Counted from the stretch's first letter, positions 8,561-18,719 are shown. The stretch: 64,000 nucleotides of DNA from an uncultured Halomonas sp. (GCF_947501415.1 NZ_CANMVL010000033.1:1-64000); one strand, 5' to 3'. Notes: generated by a model not told the origin, from the letters alone. Translations and numbers: made by a program.

Positions 8561-8778
8561 TGGCTTTCGACTCCTTCCAGGACTTTTTCGCCATGGGGGG
8601 ACATGCCTCCTATGTATGGGCCAGCTGGGGCGTGACCGGCGCCCTGCTGATCGGCATCGTGTTACATGCCAGGGCGGAGCGCCGCCGGCTGCTGCGCGTG
8701 CTCCAGCGTCGCCATCGCCGCCAGGCCGCGACAAACCAGACTTCACATCGAACGGGGGGACCACGCCATGAGGCCTAA
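8560..8778 (+). CDS. ccmD: Heme exporter accessory protein CcmD
   Basis: Small (72 aa) single-span membrane protein of the CcmABCD complex, needed to release holo-CcmE. It shows the family pattern: [18 protein letters not shown] near the N-terminus, one hydrophobic helix (about 20-38) and a very basic tail ([17 protein letters not shown]). It overlaps the ccmC stop by one base and runs 11 bp into ccmE. The C-terminal tail after residue 55 is not conserved in the family as I know it. Confidence 0.9.
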   Translation: MAFDSFQDFFAMGGHASYVWASWGVTGALLIGIVLHARAERRRLLRVLQRRHRRQAATNQTSHRTGGPRHEA

Positions 8779-9271
8779 ACGCAGGCAGAAGCTCTATCTG
8801 TCGCTGGGGTTGATCGCACTGGCGGCAATCGCCGTGGGGCTGACCCTCTATGCGCTGCGCAGCAATATCAACCTGTTCTTCAGCCCGGTCCAGATCGCCG
8901 CCGGAGACGCGCCCCTCGAGCGCCAGATCCGCGCCGGCGGGATGGTCAAGGAGGGCAGCGTGGCCCGGGACCCGGAGAGTCTCGACGTCGAGTTCATGGT
9001 GACCGACTACGTCGATGATCTCGAGGTCCGTTACAGCGGCATTCTTCCCGACCTGTTCCGCGAGGGGCAGGGAGTGGTGGTGGTCGGTGAGCTGCAGCCC
9101 GAAGGATGGTTGCGCGCCGACCAGGTGCTGGCGCGCCACGACGAGAACTATATGCCCCCCGAGGTGGCCCAGGCCCTGGAAGAAGCCGGCTACTCGCCGG
9201 AGGACTACCAGGCCAAGGCCGCCGAAGTGGGCGCGCGTATGGACGCCAAGCAGCAAGGCGCCAGCCAGTAA
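8768..9271 (+). CDS. ccmE: Periplasmic heme chaperone CcmE
   Basis: Membrane-anchored chaperone (167 aa) that binds heme covalently in the periplasm and passes it to CcmF. Membrane anchor at about 10-30, then an OB-fold domain, with the heme-attachment motif HDENY (His124-Tyr128) before a flexible C-terminal tail. The ATG at 8768 follows GGGGGA and overlaps the end of ccmD. In-frame codons further upstream belong to ccmD. Confidence 0.96.
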   Translation: MRPKRRQKLYLSLGLIALAAIAVGLTLYALRSNINLFFSPVQIAAGDAPLERQIRAGGMVKEGSVARDPESLDVEFMVTDYVDDLEVRYSGILPDLFREGQGVVVVGELQPEGWLRADQVLARHDENYMPPEVAQALEEAGYSPEDYQAKAAEVGARMDAKQQGASQ

Positions 9272-9285
9272 CGAGCGGAGACCCC

Positions 9286-11292
9286 ATGCAGATCCTGATG
9301 ATCCCCGAGATCGGCCACTATGCCCTGGTGATCGCCATGCTGATGGCCACAGTGCAGGGTGTGCTGCCATTGGCCGGAGCGGCCACCCGCCGGCCGTTGT
9401 GGATGGCCTACGCTCGCCCCATGGCGGCCGGGCAGCTGTTGTTCGTGGCCATCGCCTACGCCTGCCTGACGGCCAGCTACATGCTGGACGACTTCAGCGT
9501 GACCAACGTGGCCAACAACTCCAACTCCATGCTGCCCTGGTACTACAAGCTCAGCGCCGTATGGGGCAACCACGAGGGCTCGGTACTGCTGTGGAGCCTG
9601 TTGCTGGCGGCCTGGGGCTATTTCGCCTCGCGCTTCTCCCGGGAGCTGCCCCGCGACATGGTGGCGCGGGTGCTGGGAGTGCTGGGCCTGGTCGGCATGG
9701 GCTTCCTGGCCTTCGTGCTGATCACCTCGAACCCCTTCGACCGGCTGCTGCCCAGCGTGCCGGCCGATGGTGCCGACCTCAACCCGCTGCTCCAGGATAT
9801 CGGCCTGATCATGCACCCTCCGATGCTCTATATGGGCTATGTGGGTTTCTCGGTGGTCTTCGCCTTCGCCATTGCCGCCCTGCTGGGGGGGCGTCTGGAT
9901 GCCGCCTGGGCACGCTGGGCCCGACCCTGGACCAACCTCGCCTGGGCCTTTCTGACCGTGGGCATCGCCCTGGGCAGCTGGTGGGCCTACTACGAGCTTG
10001 GCTGGGGTGGCTGGTGGTTCTGGGATCCGGTGGAGAACGCCTCGCTGCTGCCCTGGCTGACGGGCACGGCGCTGATGCACTCGCTGGCGGTGACCGAGAA
10101 GCGTGGCGCCTTCAAGAGCTGGACGCTGCTGCTGGCGATCTTCACCTTCTCGCTGTCGCTGCTGGGCACCTTCCTGGTGCGCTCCGGGGTACTCACCTCG
10201 GTACACGCCTTCGCCAACGACCCCTCGCGCGGCCAGTTCATCCTGATGCTGCTGGGCATCACCGTGGGCCTGTCGCTGCTGGTGTTCGCGCTGCGCGCGC
10301 CGCGAGTCGGCCACAAGGTGGGGTTCACCTGGCTCTCCCGGGATGCGCTGCTGCTGATCAACAACATCCTGCTGGTGATCATGACGATCACCGTGCTGAT
10401 GGGCACCGTCTACCCGCTGCTGCTCGACGCCCTGGATCTGGGCAAGATCAGCGTTGGCCCTCCCTACTTCAATGCGCTCTTCGTACCGCTCACCCTGACC
10501 CTGGCGCTGTTTATGGGCCTTGGACAGGTGGCGCGCTGGAAGCAGACCCCGGTGGGCCTGCTGGTCAGGCGGCTATGGCTCGCCGCCGTGGGGGCCGTGG
10601 TGCTAGGGGTGGCCCTGCCGCTTCTGTTTGCCGAGCGGTGGAGCCCGGCGGTTGCCCTGGGCCTGGTGGCGGCGCTATGGATCGTGCTGCCCATGCTGCG
10701 TGACCTCTTCGAGAAGACCCGCAACGCAAGCTCCGTGGGGGCCGGGCTGAAGAAGCTCTCACTGGCCTACTGGGGCATGCAGCTTGGCCATCTGGGGGTT
10801 GCGGTGACCATCGTCGGTGTGGCGGTGGTCTCCAACTACAGCATCGAGCAGAACGTGCGCATGGCTCCGGGCGACAGCGTCGAGGTGGCGGGTTACACCT
10901 TCACCATGAACGAGCTCTCCCATCGTGAGGGCCCCAACTTCGTGGCCGATCGGGCGAATATCTCGGTACAACGGGGTGACAGCCGCCGTAACTTCATGAT
11001 GAATCCCGAGAAGCGTCTCTACCTGGCGACCCGAATGCCGATGTCCCAGGTGGCGCTGCGCCCCGGCTTCCTGCGTGACCTCTACGTGGCCATGGGCGAG
11101 GACCTGGGAGACGGCAGCTGGGCACTGAGGGTGCAGTACAAGCCCTTTGTACGCTGGTTGTGGCTGGGAGGGCTGCTGATGGCCTTCGGGGGCGTCCTGG
11201 CGGTGGCCGACAAGCGCTATCGCCGATTGGCTACCGCGCCCGACCCCGAGTCCCGGGCGCTCGGCACGACCAGACGGGAGGCCAATGCATGA
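9286..11292 (+). CDS. ccmF: Cytochrome c heme lyase subunit CcmF
   Basis: Large polytopic membrane protein (668 aa) that attaches heme to apocytochrome c together with CcmH and CcmI. It has the WWD domain (WGGWWFWDPVENASLLPWL) in the middle and conserved periplasmic His residues, including HPPMLYMGYVG and GNHEGSVLLW. The start MQILMIPEIGHYALV matches the family. It begins 14 bp after ccmE, and its stop overlaps the ccmG ATG (ATGA). Confidence 0.96.
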   Translation: MQILMIPEIGHYALVIAMLMATVQGVLPLAGAATRRPLWMAYARPMAAGQLLFVAIAYACLTASYMLDDFSVTNVANNSNSMLPWYYKLSAVWGNHEGSVLLWSLLLAAWGYFASRFSRELPRDMVARVLGVLGLVGMGFLAFVLITSNPFDRLLPSVPADGADLNPLLQDIGLIMHPPMLYMGYVGFSVVFAFAIAALLGGRLDAAWARWARPWTNLAWAFLTVGIALGSWWAYYELGWGGWWFWDPVENASLLPWLTGTALMHSLAVTEKRGAFKSWTLLLAIFTFSLSLLGTFLVRSGVLTSVHAFANDPSRGQFILMLLGITVGLSLLVFALRAPRVGHKVGFTWLSRDALLLINNILLVIMTITVLMGTVYPLLLDALDLGKISVGPPYFNALFVPLTLTLALFMGLGQVARWKQTPVGLLVRRLWLAAVGAVVLGVALPLLFAERWSPAVALGLVAALWIVLPMLRDLFEKTRNASSVGAGLKKLSLAYWGMQLGHLGVAVTIVGVAVVSNYSIEQNVRMAPGDSVEVAGYTFTMNELSHREGPNFVADRANISVQRGDSRRNFMMNPEKRLYLATRMPMSQVALRPGFLRDLYVAMGEDLGDGSWALRVQYKPFVRWLWLGGLLMAFGGVLAVADKRYRRLATAPDPESRALGTTRREANA

Positions 11293-11822
11293 ATCGTCGT
11301 CTGCTTCTGCTGCTGCCGCTCGCGGGCTTCCTGGCCCTGGCGGTGTTCCTCTACCAGGGGCTCTCCCTGAACCCCTTCCATCGCGAGTCGGCGTTGATGG
11401 CGCGTGACTTTCCCGAGTTCGATCTGGCGACCCTCAAGGCGCCCGAGCGCCGGGTCGACCGCGACCTGCTGACCACCGGCGAGCTGACCCTGGTCAACGT
11501 CTGGGGCGAGTGGTGTCCAGAGTGCAAGCGTGAGATGCCGCAGCTGCTCGACCTCGCCGAGCGTCATGGCATACGCCTGGTCGGCATCAGCTGGAAGGAT
11601 ACCCGGGAGAAGGCGCTGGGCTTCCTGGAGGAGTTCGGTGATCCCTTCGAGGTCAATATCTTCGATCCCGATAACAAGCTGGCCTTCGAGCTCGGGGTCT
11701 ACGGCGCCCCCGAGACCTTCCTGGTGGATGGCGACGGGGTGATTCGCTATCACCACACCGGCTACATCGCGCCCAACGATGTTGCCGAGACGATCCTTCC
11801 GGAGGTGGAACAATGGCGTTGA
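11289..11822 (+). CDS. ccmG: Thiol:disulfide interchange protein CcmG/DsbE
   Basis: Membrane-tethered periplasmic thioredoxin (177 aa). It keeps apocytochrome CXXCH cysteines or CcmH reduced so that heme can be attached. N-terminal signal anchor at about 4-23; thioredoxin fold with active site WCPEC (Cys76, Cys79) in the VNVWGEWCPEC block; cis-Pro region GVYGAPETFLVD. It overlaps ccmF by 4 bp and ccmH by 10 bp. Confidence 0.95.
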   Translation: MNRRLLLLLPLAGFLALAVFLYQGLSLNPFHRESALMARDFPEFDLATLKAPERRVDRDLLTTGELTLVNVWGEWCPECKREMPQLLDLAERHGIRLVGISWKDTREKALGFLEEFGDPFEVNIFDPDNKLAFELGVYGAPETFLVDGDGVIRYHHTGYIAPNDVAETILPEVEQWR

Positions 11823-12295
11823 TGCGACGTCCGCGGCTTCTGGTTGTCAGCTTGTTCCTGCTGTTGGCAGCCGGGCTGGTGCAGGCTGCCGCCATCGAGG
11901 TACGCGAGTTCGACGACCCGGTGCTTGAGAAACGCTATCGCGACATCACCGCCTCTCTGCGCTGCCCGACCTGCCAGAACCAGGCGATCAATGACTCCGA
12001 CGCACCGGTTTCCGGCGATATGCGCGACCGCGTCTATCAGCTGCTGATGGATGGGCGGGCCGATATCGAGATCCGGAACCATATGGTGGAGCGTTTCGGT
12101 GACTATGTGCTCTATAACCCGCGCCTCGAGGGGCGCACCTTCCTGTTATGGGGCCTGCCCGTAGTCCTGGGCCTGCTTGGCCTGGTACTGGTGGGCCTGC
12201 TGGTGCGCGCCCGTCGCAACGCCTCCAACAGGGAGCTCTCCGCCGAGGAGCGCGCCCGTCTGGATGCCCTGATCAACCGCGAGAGAACCGAATGA
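11813..12295 (+). CDS. ccmH: Cytochrome c maturation protein CcmH (CycL type)
   Basis: Periplasmic redox protein of the heme lyase (160 aa). Signal peptide about 1-25, then the helical domain with the redox motif LRCPTCQNQ (Cys51, Cys54), and a C-terminal membrane helix (about 108-130). It is the short N-terminal-domain form; the TPR part found fused in E. coli CcmH is encoded separately as ccmI next door. Its stop overlaps the ccmI start. Confidence 0.95.
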   Translation: MALMRRPRLLVVSLFLLLAAGLVQAAAIEVREFDDPVLEKRYRDITASLRCPTCQNQAINDSDAPVSGDMRDRVYQLLMDGRADIEIRNHMVERFGDYVLYNPRLEGRTFLLWGLPVVLGLLGLVLVGLLVRARRNASNRELSAEERARLDALINRERTE

Positions 12296-13542
12296 CCCTG
12301 CTGTGGATCGCCTTCGCCCTACTGTTGCTGCCGGCCCTGTGGCTGCTGGTGGCGCCGCTCAAGCGAGCACGCGCGCTGCACGATGCCCAGCGCGATCATG
12401 AGGTCAACGACCGCTCGGCCGAGCAGAATGTGGCCATCTACCAGCGCCGCCTGGCGTCCCTGGAGGCTGCCCTCGAACGTGGCGATACCGACGAGGCGAG
12501 CTACCAGGAGGATCGCCTGGCACTCGAGCGTGGCCTGCTCGAGGATACCGAGCGCCTCAAGCGCGCCCCGCTCAAGCCCTCGGCCGCCGGACGCCTGGCG
12601 GTACCGCTGGTGATGCTGGGGGTCGTGGTGGCCAGTGTGCTCTGGTATCAGCAGGAAGGAGCCGAGGGCGACCTGGCGTTGCTGGCGGTGCAGAGGGAGG
12701 TCATGACCCATCCCGAGGGCTCGGCACAGATGCTGGTCGAGCGCCTCGAGGAGCAGGCCGCCCGCCAGCCGGACAACCCCAATGTCTGGGGCATGCTGTT
12801 CCCCCTCTATCGCGACGGCGGCCAGAGCCAGCAGGCCATCGATGCCCTGGAACGGCTGATCGAGATAGAGGGGCGCCAGCCCGCACTGCTGGCACAGCTG
12901 GCCCAGATCGAGTTCTTCGTCGCCGGCCGTCGGCTGACCGACCGTGTCCAGTCACTGGTCGACGAGACCCTGGCCGTCAACACCAGCGAACCCACGGTGC
13001 TTGGCCTGCTGGGTATCGAGGCCTTCGACCGCGGGGCCTATCAGGAAGCCATCGACAATTGGCGGCGCGCCATCGCCGGCATGAACGACCCCGCCACCGG
13101 TGAGGCCCTGCGCCAGGGTATCCAGATCGCCCAGCAGCGGCTCGGTCAGACCCCCGAGGGTGCTGCGCCGGCCGACGCCGAGCCCCAGGGCACGGGCATC
13201 CTCGCCCGGGTGCGCCTGGATGACGAGCTCGTCGGCCGTCTCGATGACACGACCCCGGTATTCGTGGTGGCCCGGGACATGGCCGGCGAACTGCCGCCAC
13301 TGGCCGTGGCACGCCTGACACTGGGAGATCTGCCTACCGAGCTGGTGCTCGATCGACGCCATGCCATGTCGCCTCAGGCCAATCTCTCACAGGTGGATGA
13401 AGCGCGTCTGGTGGTTCGTGTCTCGTCGAGCGGGCAGGCCACGCCTCAGGCCGGGGACATGTTCGGCGAGCTTACCGGCCTGGCCGTGGGGGAGACCGAC
13501 GGCGAGCCGGTCGAGGTCGTGATCGATCGCGTCGTCGAATGA
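12292..13542 (+). CDS. ccmI: Cytochrome c maturation TPR protein CcmI (CycH)
   Basis: Apocytochrome c chaperone of the heme lyase (416 aa). N-terminal membrane helix (1-22), a short cytoplasmic helix region rich in Arg/Glu (CcmI-1 domain, ending near a second hydrophobic stretch at about 101-118), then periplasmic TPR-like repeats (about 125-280) with the WGMLFPLY block, and a C-terminal beta-rich domain. ATGA overlap with ccmH. It is the last ccm gene; smc follows after 19 bp. Confidence 0.9.
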   Translation: MTLLWIAFALLLLPALWLLVAPLKRARALHDAQRDHEVNDRSAEQNVAIYQRRLASLEAALERGDTDEASYQEDRLALERGLLEDTERLKRAPLKPSAAGRLAVPLVMLGVVVASVLWYQQEGAEGDLALLAVQREVMTHPEGSAQMLVERLEEQAARQPDNPNVWGMLFPLYRDGGQSQQAIDALERLIEIEGRQPALLAQLAQIEFFVAGRRLTDRVQSLVDETLAVNTSEPTVLGLLGIEAFDRGAYQEAIDNWRRAIAGMNDPATGEALRQGIQIAQQRLGQTPEGAAPADAEPQGTGILARVRLDDELVGRLDDTTPVFVVARDMAGELPPLAVARLTLGDLPTELVLDRRHAMSPQANLSQVDEARLVVRVSSSGQATPQAGDMFGELTGLAVGETDGEPVEVVIDRVVE

Positions 13543-13561
13543 GTCCTTGGGGTAGCCGCCG

Positions 13562-16500
13562 ATGCGTCTGACATCGATACGCCTGGTGGGCTTCAAGTCC
13601 TTCGTCGATCCGGTCACGGTCCCCTTCGACAGCAACATGACCGCCATCGTCGGACCCAATGGCTGCGGCAAGTCCAATATCATCGATGCCGTGCGCTGGG
13701 TGATGGGCGAGTCGTCGGCAAAGACCCTGCGCGGCGAGTCCATGGCCGATGTCATCTTCAATGGCTCCACCGGCCGCAAGCCGGTGGGACAGGCCGCCAT
13801 CGAACTGCACTTCGACAATCGTGACGGGGCCATGGGAGGCCCCTATGCCCAGTATGCCGAGATCGCGGTAAGGCGCCAGGTGACCCGCGAAGGGCAGTCG
13901 AGCTATTTCTTCAACGGCCAGAAGTGCCGACGCCGGGATATTGCCGACCTCTTCCTGGGGACCGGGCTCGGCCCACGCTCCTACGCGATCATCGGCCAGG
14001 GCATGATTTCACGGCTGATCGAGGCGCGCCCCGAGGAACTGCGCGCCACCCTCGAGGAGGCGGCGGGCATCTCCAAGTACAAGGAGCGGCGCCGCGAGAC
14101 CGAGAACCGCATGCGGCGCACCCAGGAGAATCTCGAGCGTCTCGAGGATATCCGGGAGGAGCTCGACAAGCAGCTCGAGCGCCTGAAGCGTCAGGCCGAG
14201 GCGGCGCGCCGCTACCAGCAGCTCAAGAATGACGAGCATCGCGTCAAGGGCGAGCTGGCCCTGCTGCGCGCACGGGCCCTGCGGGCCAGCCAGGGCGAGG
14301 AGGAGAACCGCGTCGCCGAGCTCGAGACCGCCGTGGAGCGCGAGGTGTTGGGGCTGCGTCAGTGCGAGACCCGCCTGGAAGAGGCTCGGGCCGATCACGA
14401 CCGCCTCGCTTCCGAACTCGATGCCGAACAGTCGCGATTCTTCGAGACCACCACCGCCATTGCCCGCCTGGAGCAGGATCTGGAGCATGGCCGTACCCGT
14501 GATGCTCAGCTGGCCCGTGACCTCGAGGCGGCGCGCCGTGAGCTCGTCGACCTCGACCGCCTCGGCGAAAACGATGGCGAGCGTCTGGTCAGCCTGGATG
14601 AGCGCCTGGCGACCCTGGCTCCCGAGCGGGAAGAGCTCGCCGAGTGTCTCGAGGAGCTCGAAGCCGCCCTGGAGGAGGCCGAGCCCGAGGCCCAGGAGGC
14701 CGACGCTGCGTGGGAGGCGTTCGGCGATCGCTGGCGCGAACAGAGTCGGGACGCCGAGCGCTGCCAGGATCGACTGCGCGAGCTGGAGTCGCGTCTGGAG
14801 GGGCTGGATGCCGACCTGACGCGACGCCGCCAGCAGCAGCAGGAGCTGCCCGATCTCCAGGCGTTGACCGCCCAGCGCGATGAGCTCGCCGAACAGCTGG
14901 CCGAGATCGAGCTCGAACGCGAGGCTCTCGAGGGGCGTCGCGAGGCCCTCGCCGATGCCCGAGAGGTGGCCCGTGAGGCATCGCGCGCCGCAGAAGCCGG
15001 TCGAGAGGAGGAGCGCCAGGCGCGTAGCGAGCTGGCCGGTGAGCTGGCCTCGCTGGACGCACTGATCGAGGCAGGGCTGGCCGACCACGATGAAGCCCTG
15101 GAGGCGCATCTCGCCGAACATGGCCTTGGAGAGGCGCCGCGTCTCGGCGAGTGTCTCACGGTGGCCCCCGGCTGGGAGGCTGTCGCCTCATGGGTATTGG
15201 CCCCCTGGCTGCGCGCCCGGGTCGCCCCCCTCGAGGGGCGCCTCGAGGCCCTGGTGGCCACACCGGGGGAGCTTGGGCTGATCGACGCGAATGAGCCCCA
15301 GGTCGCATCAGAGAGCCTGGCCGCCAAGGTTGAGGGTGCCGGGGCCGCCGCCCAGTGGCTGGCGGCGGTGTGCTGTGTCGAAAGCCGCGATGAGGCCTGG
15401 AGTCGACGTGAAGAGCTGGGGCCAGGGGAGAGCCTGATCACCGCCGATGGCCTGTGGCTGGGCCGTGGCTGGGCTCGTCAGCGCGTCAGTGGCGATGGCC
15501 CGGATGCCCTGCTGGTGAGCCGGCGTCGACGGGGAGAGGTTCGCGAGGCGCTCGACCAGGTCGAGGTACGCCTGGCCGATCATGAGGCAAGCCTGACATC
15601 GGCCAATGAGCGCACCGAGAGAACCGAGGCCGACCTCGAGGCGTGTCGGCAGGCGGAGCGTGACCTCGAACGACGCTATCAGCAGCTCGCCGTCCAGGAT
15701 AGTGGCCTCAGTAGTCGGCTGGAGCATCTGCAGGGACGCTCCGCAGAGTTGGCGGAGGAGCTCGCCGGCCTGGGGGAGTCACGCGAAGAGGCCCGCCTGG
15801 CCATCGACGAGGTGCGCGAGCAGTGGCAGGCCGCCATGGAGCGCCTGGAGGCCGGCGCCGATCACCGTGAGCGGCTGGAGAGAGAGCGTCAGGCGGCACG
15901 CGAGCGGTTAGGTAGCCTGCGTGTGCAGCAGCGCCCCCTGGCCGAGCAGCTGCAGCGTCTGGCACTGGAGCAGGAACGCCTGGTGGCCGAGCGAGCCGGC
16001 CTGGCCGAGCAACGGGAGCGTGCCGGTGAGAGCCGTCAGCGACTCCAGGAGCGCCTCGCGGAGCTGGAAGAGGAGCGCGAGCTGCTCAGCGAGCCGGAGG
16101 AGGAGCGCCGTGAGCGCCTGGAGGAGCTGCTCGACCGGCGTGAGCGCGAGGAGCGTAGTCTCAATGCGGTGCGCGCGCGTGCCGCCGAGCTGGTCGAGCG
16201 GCTGCGCGAGGACGAGCAGGCACGTCAGTCCCACGAGCGGGCCCTGGAAGGCATCCGCGAGCGCCTGCAGGAGTCGCGTATGCAAGTTCAGGCGCTGCGT
16301 CTCAAGGCCGAGGGGCAGGATGAACAGCTGCGGGAGCTGGGGCATGACGAGCGCCAGCTGGCCGAGACGCTGGACCCCGCCGCCACCGAATCCGCCTGGC
16401 AGGCACGCCTGGAGCAGCTTGCTGAGCGCATTCGTCGCCTGGGTGCCATCAACCTGGCGGCCATCGAGGAGTATGACCAGCAGGCCGAGCGCCGCGACTA

Positions 16501-17053
16501 TCTGGAGGCGCAGCACGCCGAGTTGAACGAAGCGCTGGAGACCCTCGATCGCGCCATTCGTCGTATCGATCAGGAAACCCGCAGCCGATTCCGCGATACC
16601 TTCGAGCGGGTCAATACGGGGCTGCAGTCGCTTTTTCCCAGAGTCTTCGGTGGCGGGACCGCATGGTTGACGCTGACCGGTGAGGATTTGCTGGAGACGG
16701 GAGTGGCGATCATGGCGCGGCCCCCGGGCAAGAAGAACAGCACCATTCATCTGCTGTCGGGTGGCGAAAAGGCGTTGACGGCCCTGTCGCTGGTATTCGC
16801 CATCTTCCAGCTCAATCCGGCCCCCTTCTGCATGCTCGACGAGGTGGACGCCCCCCTGGATGATGCTAATGTGGGACGCTATGCCCGGTTGGTGAAGGAG
16901 ATGTCAGAGAGCGTGCAGTTCATCTACATCACCCACAACAAGATCGCCATGGAAGCCGGCGAGAGGTTGATGGGAGTGACGATGCAGGAGCCGGGGGTGT
17001 CACGACTGGTAGCGGTGGATGTCGAGGAGGCCGCGGCGCTCGCCGAGGCTTGA
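13562..17053 (+). CDS. smc: Chromosome segregation ATPase SMC
   Basis: SMC condensin subunit (1163 aa). N-terminal head with Walker A GPNGCGKS (31-38), long coiled coil rich in Glu/Arg/Leu, a globular hinge at about 510-660, a second coiled coil, and the C-terminal head with signature LLSGGEKAL (from about 1064), Walker B FCMLDE (about 1088-1093) and D/H-loop segments. It compacts and segregates the chromosome with ScpA and ScpB, whose genes are at 45.6-47.4 kb in this window. It starts 19 bp after ccmI and may be partly read through from the ccm operon. Confidence 0.97.
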   Translation: MRLTSIRLVGFKSFVDPVTVPFDSNMTAIVGPNGCGKSNIIDAVRWVMGESSAKTLRGESMADVIFNGSTGRKPVGQAAIELHFDNRDGAMGGPYAQYAEIAVRRQVTREGQSSYFFNGQKCRRRDIADLFLGTGLGPRSYAIIGQGMISRLIEARPEELRATLEEAAGISKYKERRRETENRMRRTQENLERLEDIREELDKQLERLKRQAEAARRYQQLKNDEHRVKGELALLRARALRASQGEEENRVAELETAVEREVLGLRQCETRLEEARADHDRLASELDAEQSRFFETTTAIARLEQDLEHGRTRDAQLARDLEAARRELVDLDRLGENDGERLVSLDERLATLAPEREELAECLEELEAALEEAEPEAQEADAAWEAFGDRWREQSRDAERCQDRLRELESRLEGLDADLTRRRQQQQELPDLQALTAQRDELAEQLAEIELEREALEGRREALADAREVAREASRAAEAGREEERQARSELAGELASLDALIEAGLADHDEALEAHLAEHGLGEAPRLGECLTVAPGWEAVASWVLAPWLRARVAPLEGRLEALVATPGELGLIDANEPQVASESLAAKVEGAGAAAQWLAAVCCVESRDEAWSRREELGPGESLITADGLWLGRGWARQRVSGDGPDALLVSRRRRGEVREALDQVEVRLADHEASLTSANERTERTEADLEACRQAERDLERRYQQLAVQDSGLSSRLEHLQGRSAELAEELAGLGESREEARLAIDEVREQWQAAMERLEAGADHRERLERERQAARERLGSLRVQQRPLAEQLQRLALEQERLVAERAGLAEQRERAGESRQRLQERLAELEEERELLSEPEEERRERLEELLDRREREERSLNAVRARAAELVERLREDEQARQSHERALEGIRERLQESRMQVQALRLKAEGQDEQLRELGHDERQLAETLDPAATESAWQARLEQLAERIRRLGAINLAAIEEYDQQAERRDYLEAQHAELNEALETLDRAIRRIDQETRSRFRDTFERVNTGLQSLFPRVFGGGTAWLTLTGEDLLETGVAIMARPPGKKNSTIHLLSGGEKALTALSLVFAIFQLNPAPFCMLDEVDAPLDDANVGRYARLVKEMSESVQFIYITHNKIAMEAGERLMGVTMQEPGVSRLVAVDVEEAAALAEA

Positions 17054-17278
17054 GCGCTTGAAGGAAGGCCCAAAAAGGGGTAACAAGGAAGCATCACATG
17101 TTGCAATGCATGGAAGCAGAGGAATCATCGAAGGGCGATTGCGCGGGGCGAGACAGGCTTGTCTTGGTATATCACCGATGCTTGACAAGTAAAAAAAGTA
17201 GCCCCTTTTTCGGCAATCGCGCTATGCTGGTGACGAATAAACATCTTGCATGGCGCCCTAGCGAAAGGCTGACGATCC

Positions 17279-18691
17279 ATGGAACTTAGAGAGTGGCTGA
17301 TCATCCTGGGGTTGGCGCTGGTAACCCTTATCGTGGTGGATGGAGCGCGACGCCTGCAGCGTCAGCGACGAACTCCACGCCTCGATGAGGTGGCGGAGGA
17401 CGCCCTCGGCACCGACCCCGACGAAGCGGCCCGCAAGGCCGAAATTAACTGGGAACTGCCCAACGGAGGGGCGCGAGTCGTCAGGCCCGCGGACTACGGT
17501 CGTGTGCAGCCCAAACCCAAGTTGGAGCGCCAGGAGCATCCTGGCCCGTCGCGTGTGCTTTCCAGCTGGAAGGCCTCTACCTCCCATGAGGCTGAGCCCG
17601 AGGGCGAAGTTGCCGCGCCGATGACGCCGCCAGCCGGCAGTCTCGACACGCCAGACGATCATCAGGTGGATGAGCGTCATGAGCCGACCCTTTCCGCGCT
17701 GGATGAGGGCACACAGAGAGCTTCTGCTGCCGAAGAAGAGGGGGCAGCGGATGCCGGCCCCGCCTCGCGCTCCAGCGAGCCCCTGGCTGCCGACCCGCGG
17801 GATCATGACGGTGTCGACGACGACGAACGTTACCGCCTGGTGGATTTCGACGGCATGGGGGACTCCCTGAAGAGCGGCTCGAAGCGCATGGGGGTCTCGG
17901 TGCAGCGCTTCGGTGCCTCGCTGCAGAAGAACCTGGCCGAGCGCCGCGAGCAGAAGCGTGTGGACAGGGCGCGGCGTGAGGAGGAGCGCAAGGAAGAGAA
18001 GGCACGCAAGCTGGCCGATGACGCCGAGCGCAAGCGTCAGGCCCAGACAGAAGCGGAATCTGCCCGTGATGCCGAGCGCCGTCGCCTGGAGACCGAAGCC
18101 GAAGCGAACGAAGCGGCGGCGGTATCTGCCGAGGAGGAGGCCTTCGAGGCATCCCGACACAGCGATAAGGTGCGTGTCCATCCGGTGCTGGAGAAGGCGC
18201 TACGCCACGATGTGAGTGCCGAGCATGCCCGACTGACGCTCAGCCAGGCCGAGGAGATCATCGTCATCTCGGTCATGGCCCGTGAGGAGGAGGGATTTTC
18301 CGGTACCGCTCTGCTCGACCTGATGCTTGCCTGTGGCCTGCGCTATGATCGTGAAATGGGCATCTTCCATCGCTTCGAGACCGAGGACCCCGAGAGTCGT
18401 CTGCAGTTCTCCATGGTCAATGTGGTCAAGCCCGGTACCTTCCCCATCGAGGCGATCGATGATTTCCGCACGCCGGGCATCACGTTGCTGATGCCGTTGC
18501 CGGGAGCCGAGGACAGCGGTGCCGCCTTCGAGGCGATGGTCGAGACCGCTATGGTCATCGTGCGACACCTGGGCGGCGAGCTGAAGGACGAACACCAGAG
18601 CGTGATGACCGCCCAGACGGTGGAGTTCGCCCGACAGCGCGTCCAGGACTTCGTGCGTCGCAACCGCCTGCACCGCTATCAGGTGAATTAA
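17279..18691 (+). CDS. zipA: Cell division protein ZipA
   Basis: FtsZ-tethering division protein (470 aa). The N-terminal membrane anchor (about 4-22, LREWLIILGLALVTLIVV) is followed by a variable linker and the C-terminal ZipA FtsZ-binding domain (about 300-465, from HPVLEKALRH through ITLLMPLPG). The linker holds a highly charged segment (about 200-275) rich in Arg/Glu/Lys with repeated AER/RRE elements that looks like a coiled coil; most ZipA linkers I know are Pro/Gln-rich instead. It is longer than E. coli ZipA (328 aa). The neighbour ligA is in the common zipA-ligA order. The 225 bp upstream hold a TTGACA at 17182 but no convincing -10. Confidence 0.92.
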   Translation: MELREWLIILGLALVTLIVVDGARRLQRQRRTPRLDEVAEDALGTDPDEAARKAEINWELPNGGARVVRPADYGRVQPKPKLERQEHPGPSRVLSSWKASTSHEAEPEGEVAAPMTPPAGSLDTPDDHQVDERHEPTLSALDEGTQRASAAEEEGAADAGPASRSSEPLAADPRDHDGVDDDERYRLVDFDGMGDSLKSGSKRMGVSVQRFGASLQKNLAERREQKRVDRARREEERKEEKARKLADDAERKRQAQTEAESARDAERRRLETEAEANEAAAVSAEEEAFEASRHSDKVRVHPVLEKALRHDVSAEHARLTLSQAEEIIVISVMAREEEGFSGTALLDLMLACGLRYDREMGIFHRFETEDPESRLQFSMVNVVKPGTFPIEAIDDFRTPGITLLMPLPGAEDSGAAFEAMVETAMVIVRHLGGELKDEHQSVMTAQTVEFARQRVQDFVRRNRLHRYQVN

Positions 18692-18719
18692 CGCCGTTTG
18701 GCGCTCGCCGCATGACCGA

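Noticed and set aside
7628..9370. Open frame of 580 codons on the - strand opposite ccmC-ccmE
   Set aside because: Antisense of well-supported ccm genes; low-complexity His/Gln/Arg-rich product.
17098..17289. 63-codon frame between smc and zipA
   Set aside because: Overlaps the zipA start region, has no ribosome-binding site and shows an atypical amino acid mix for this genome.
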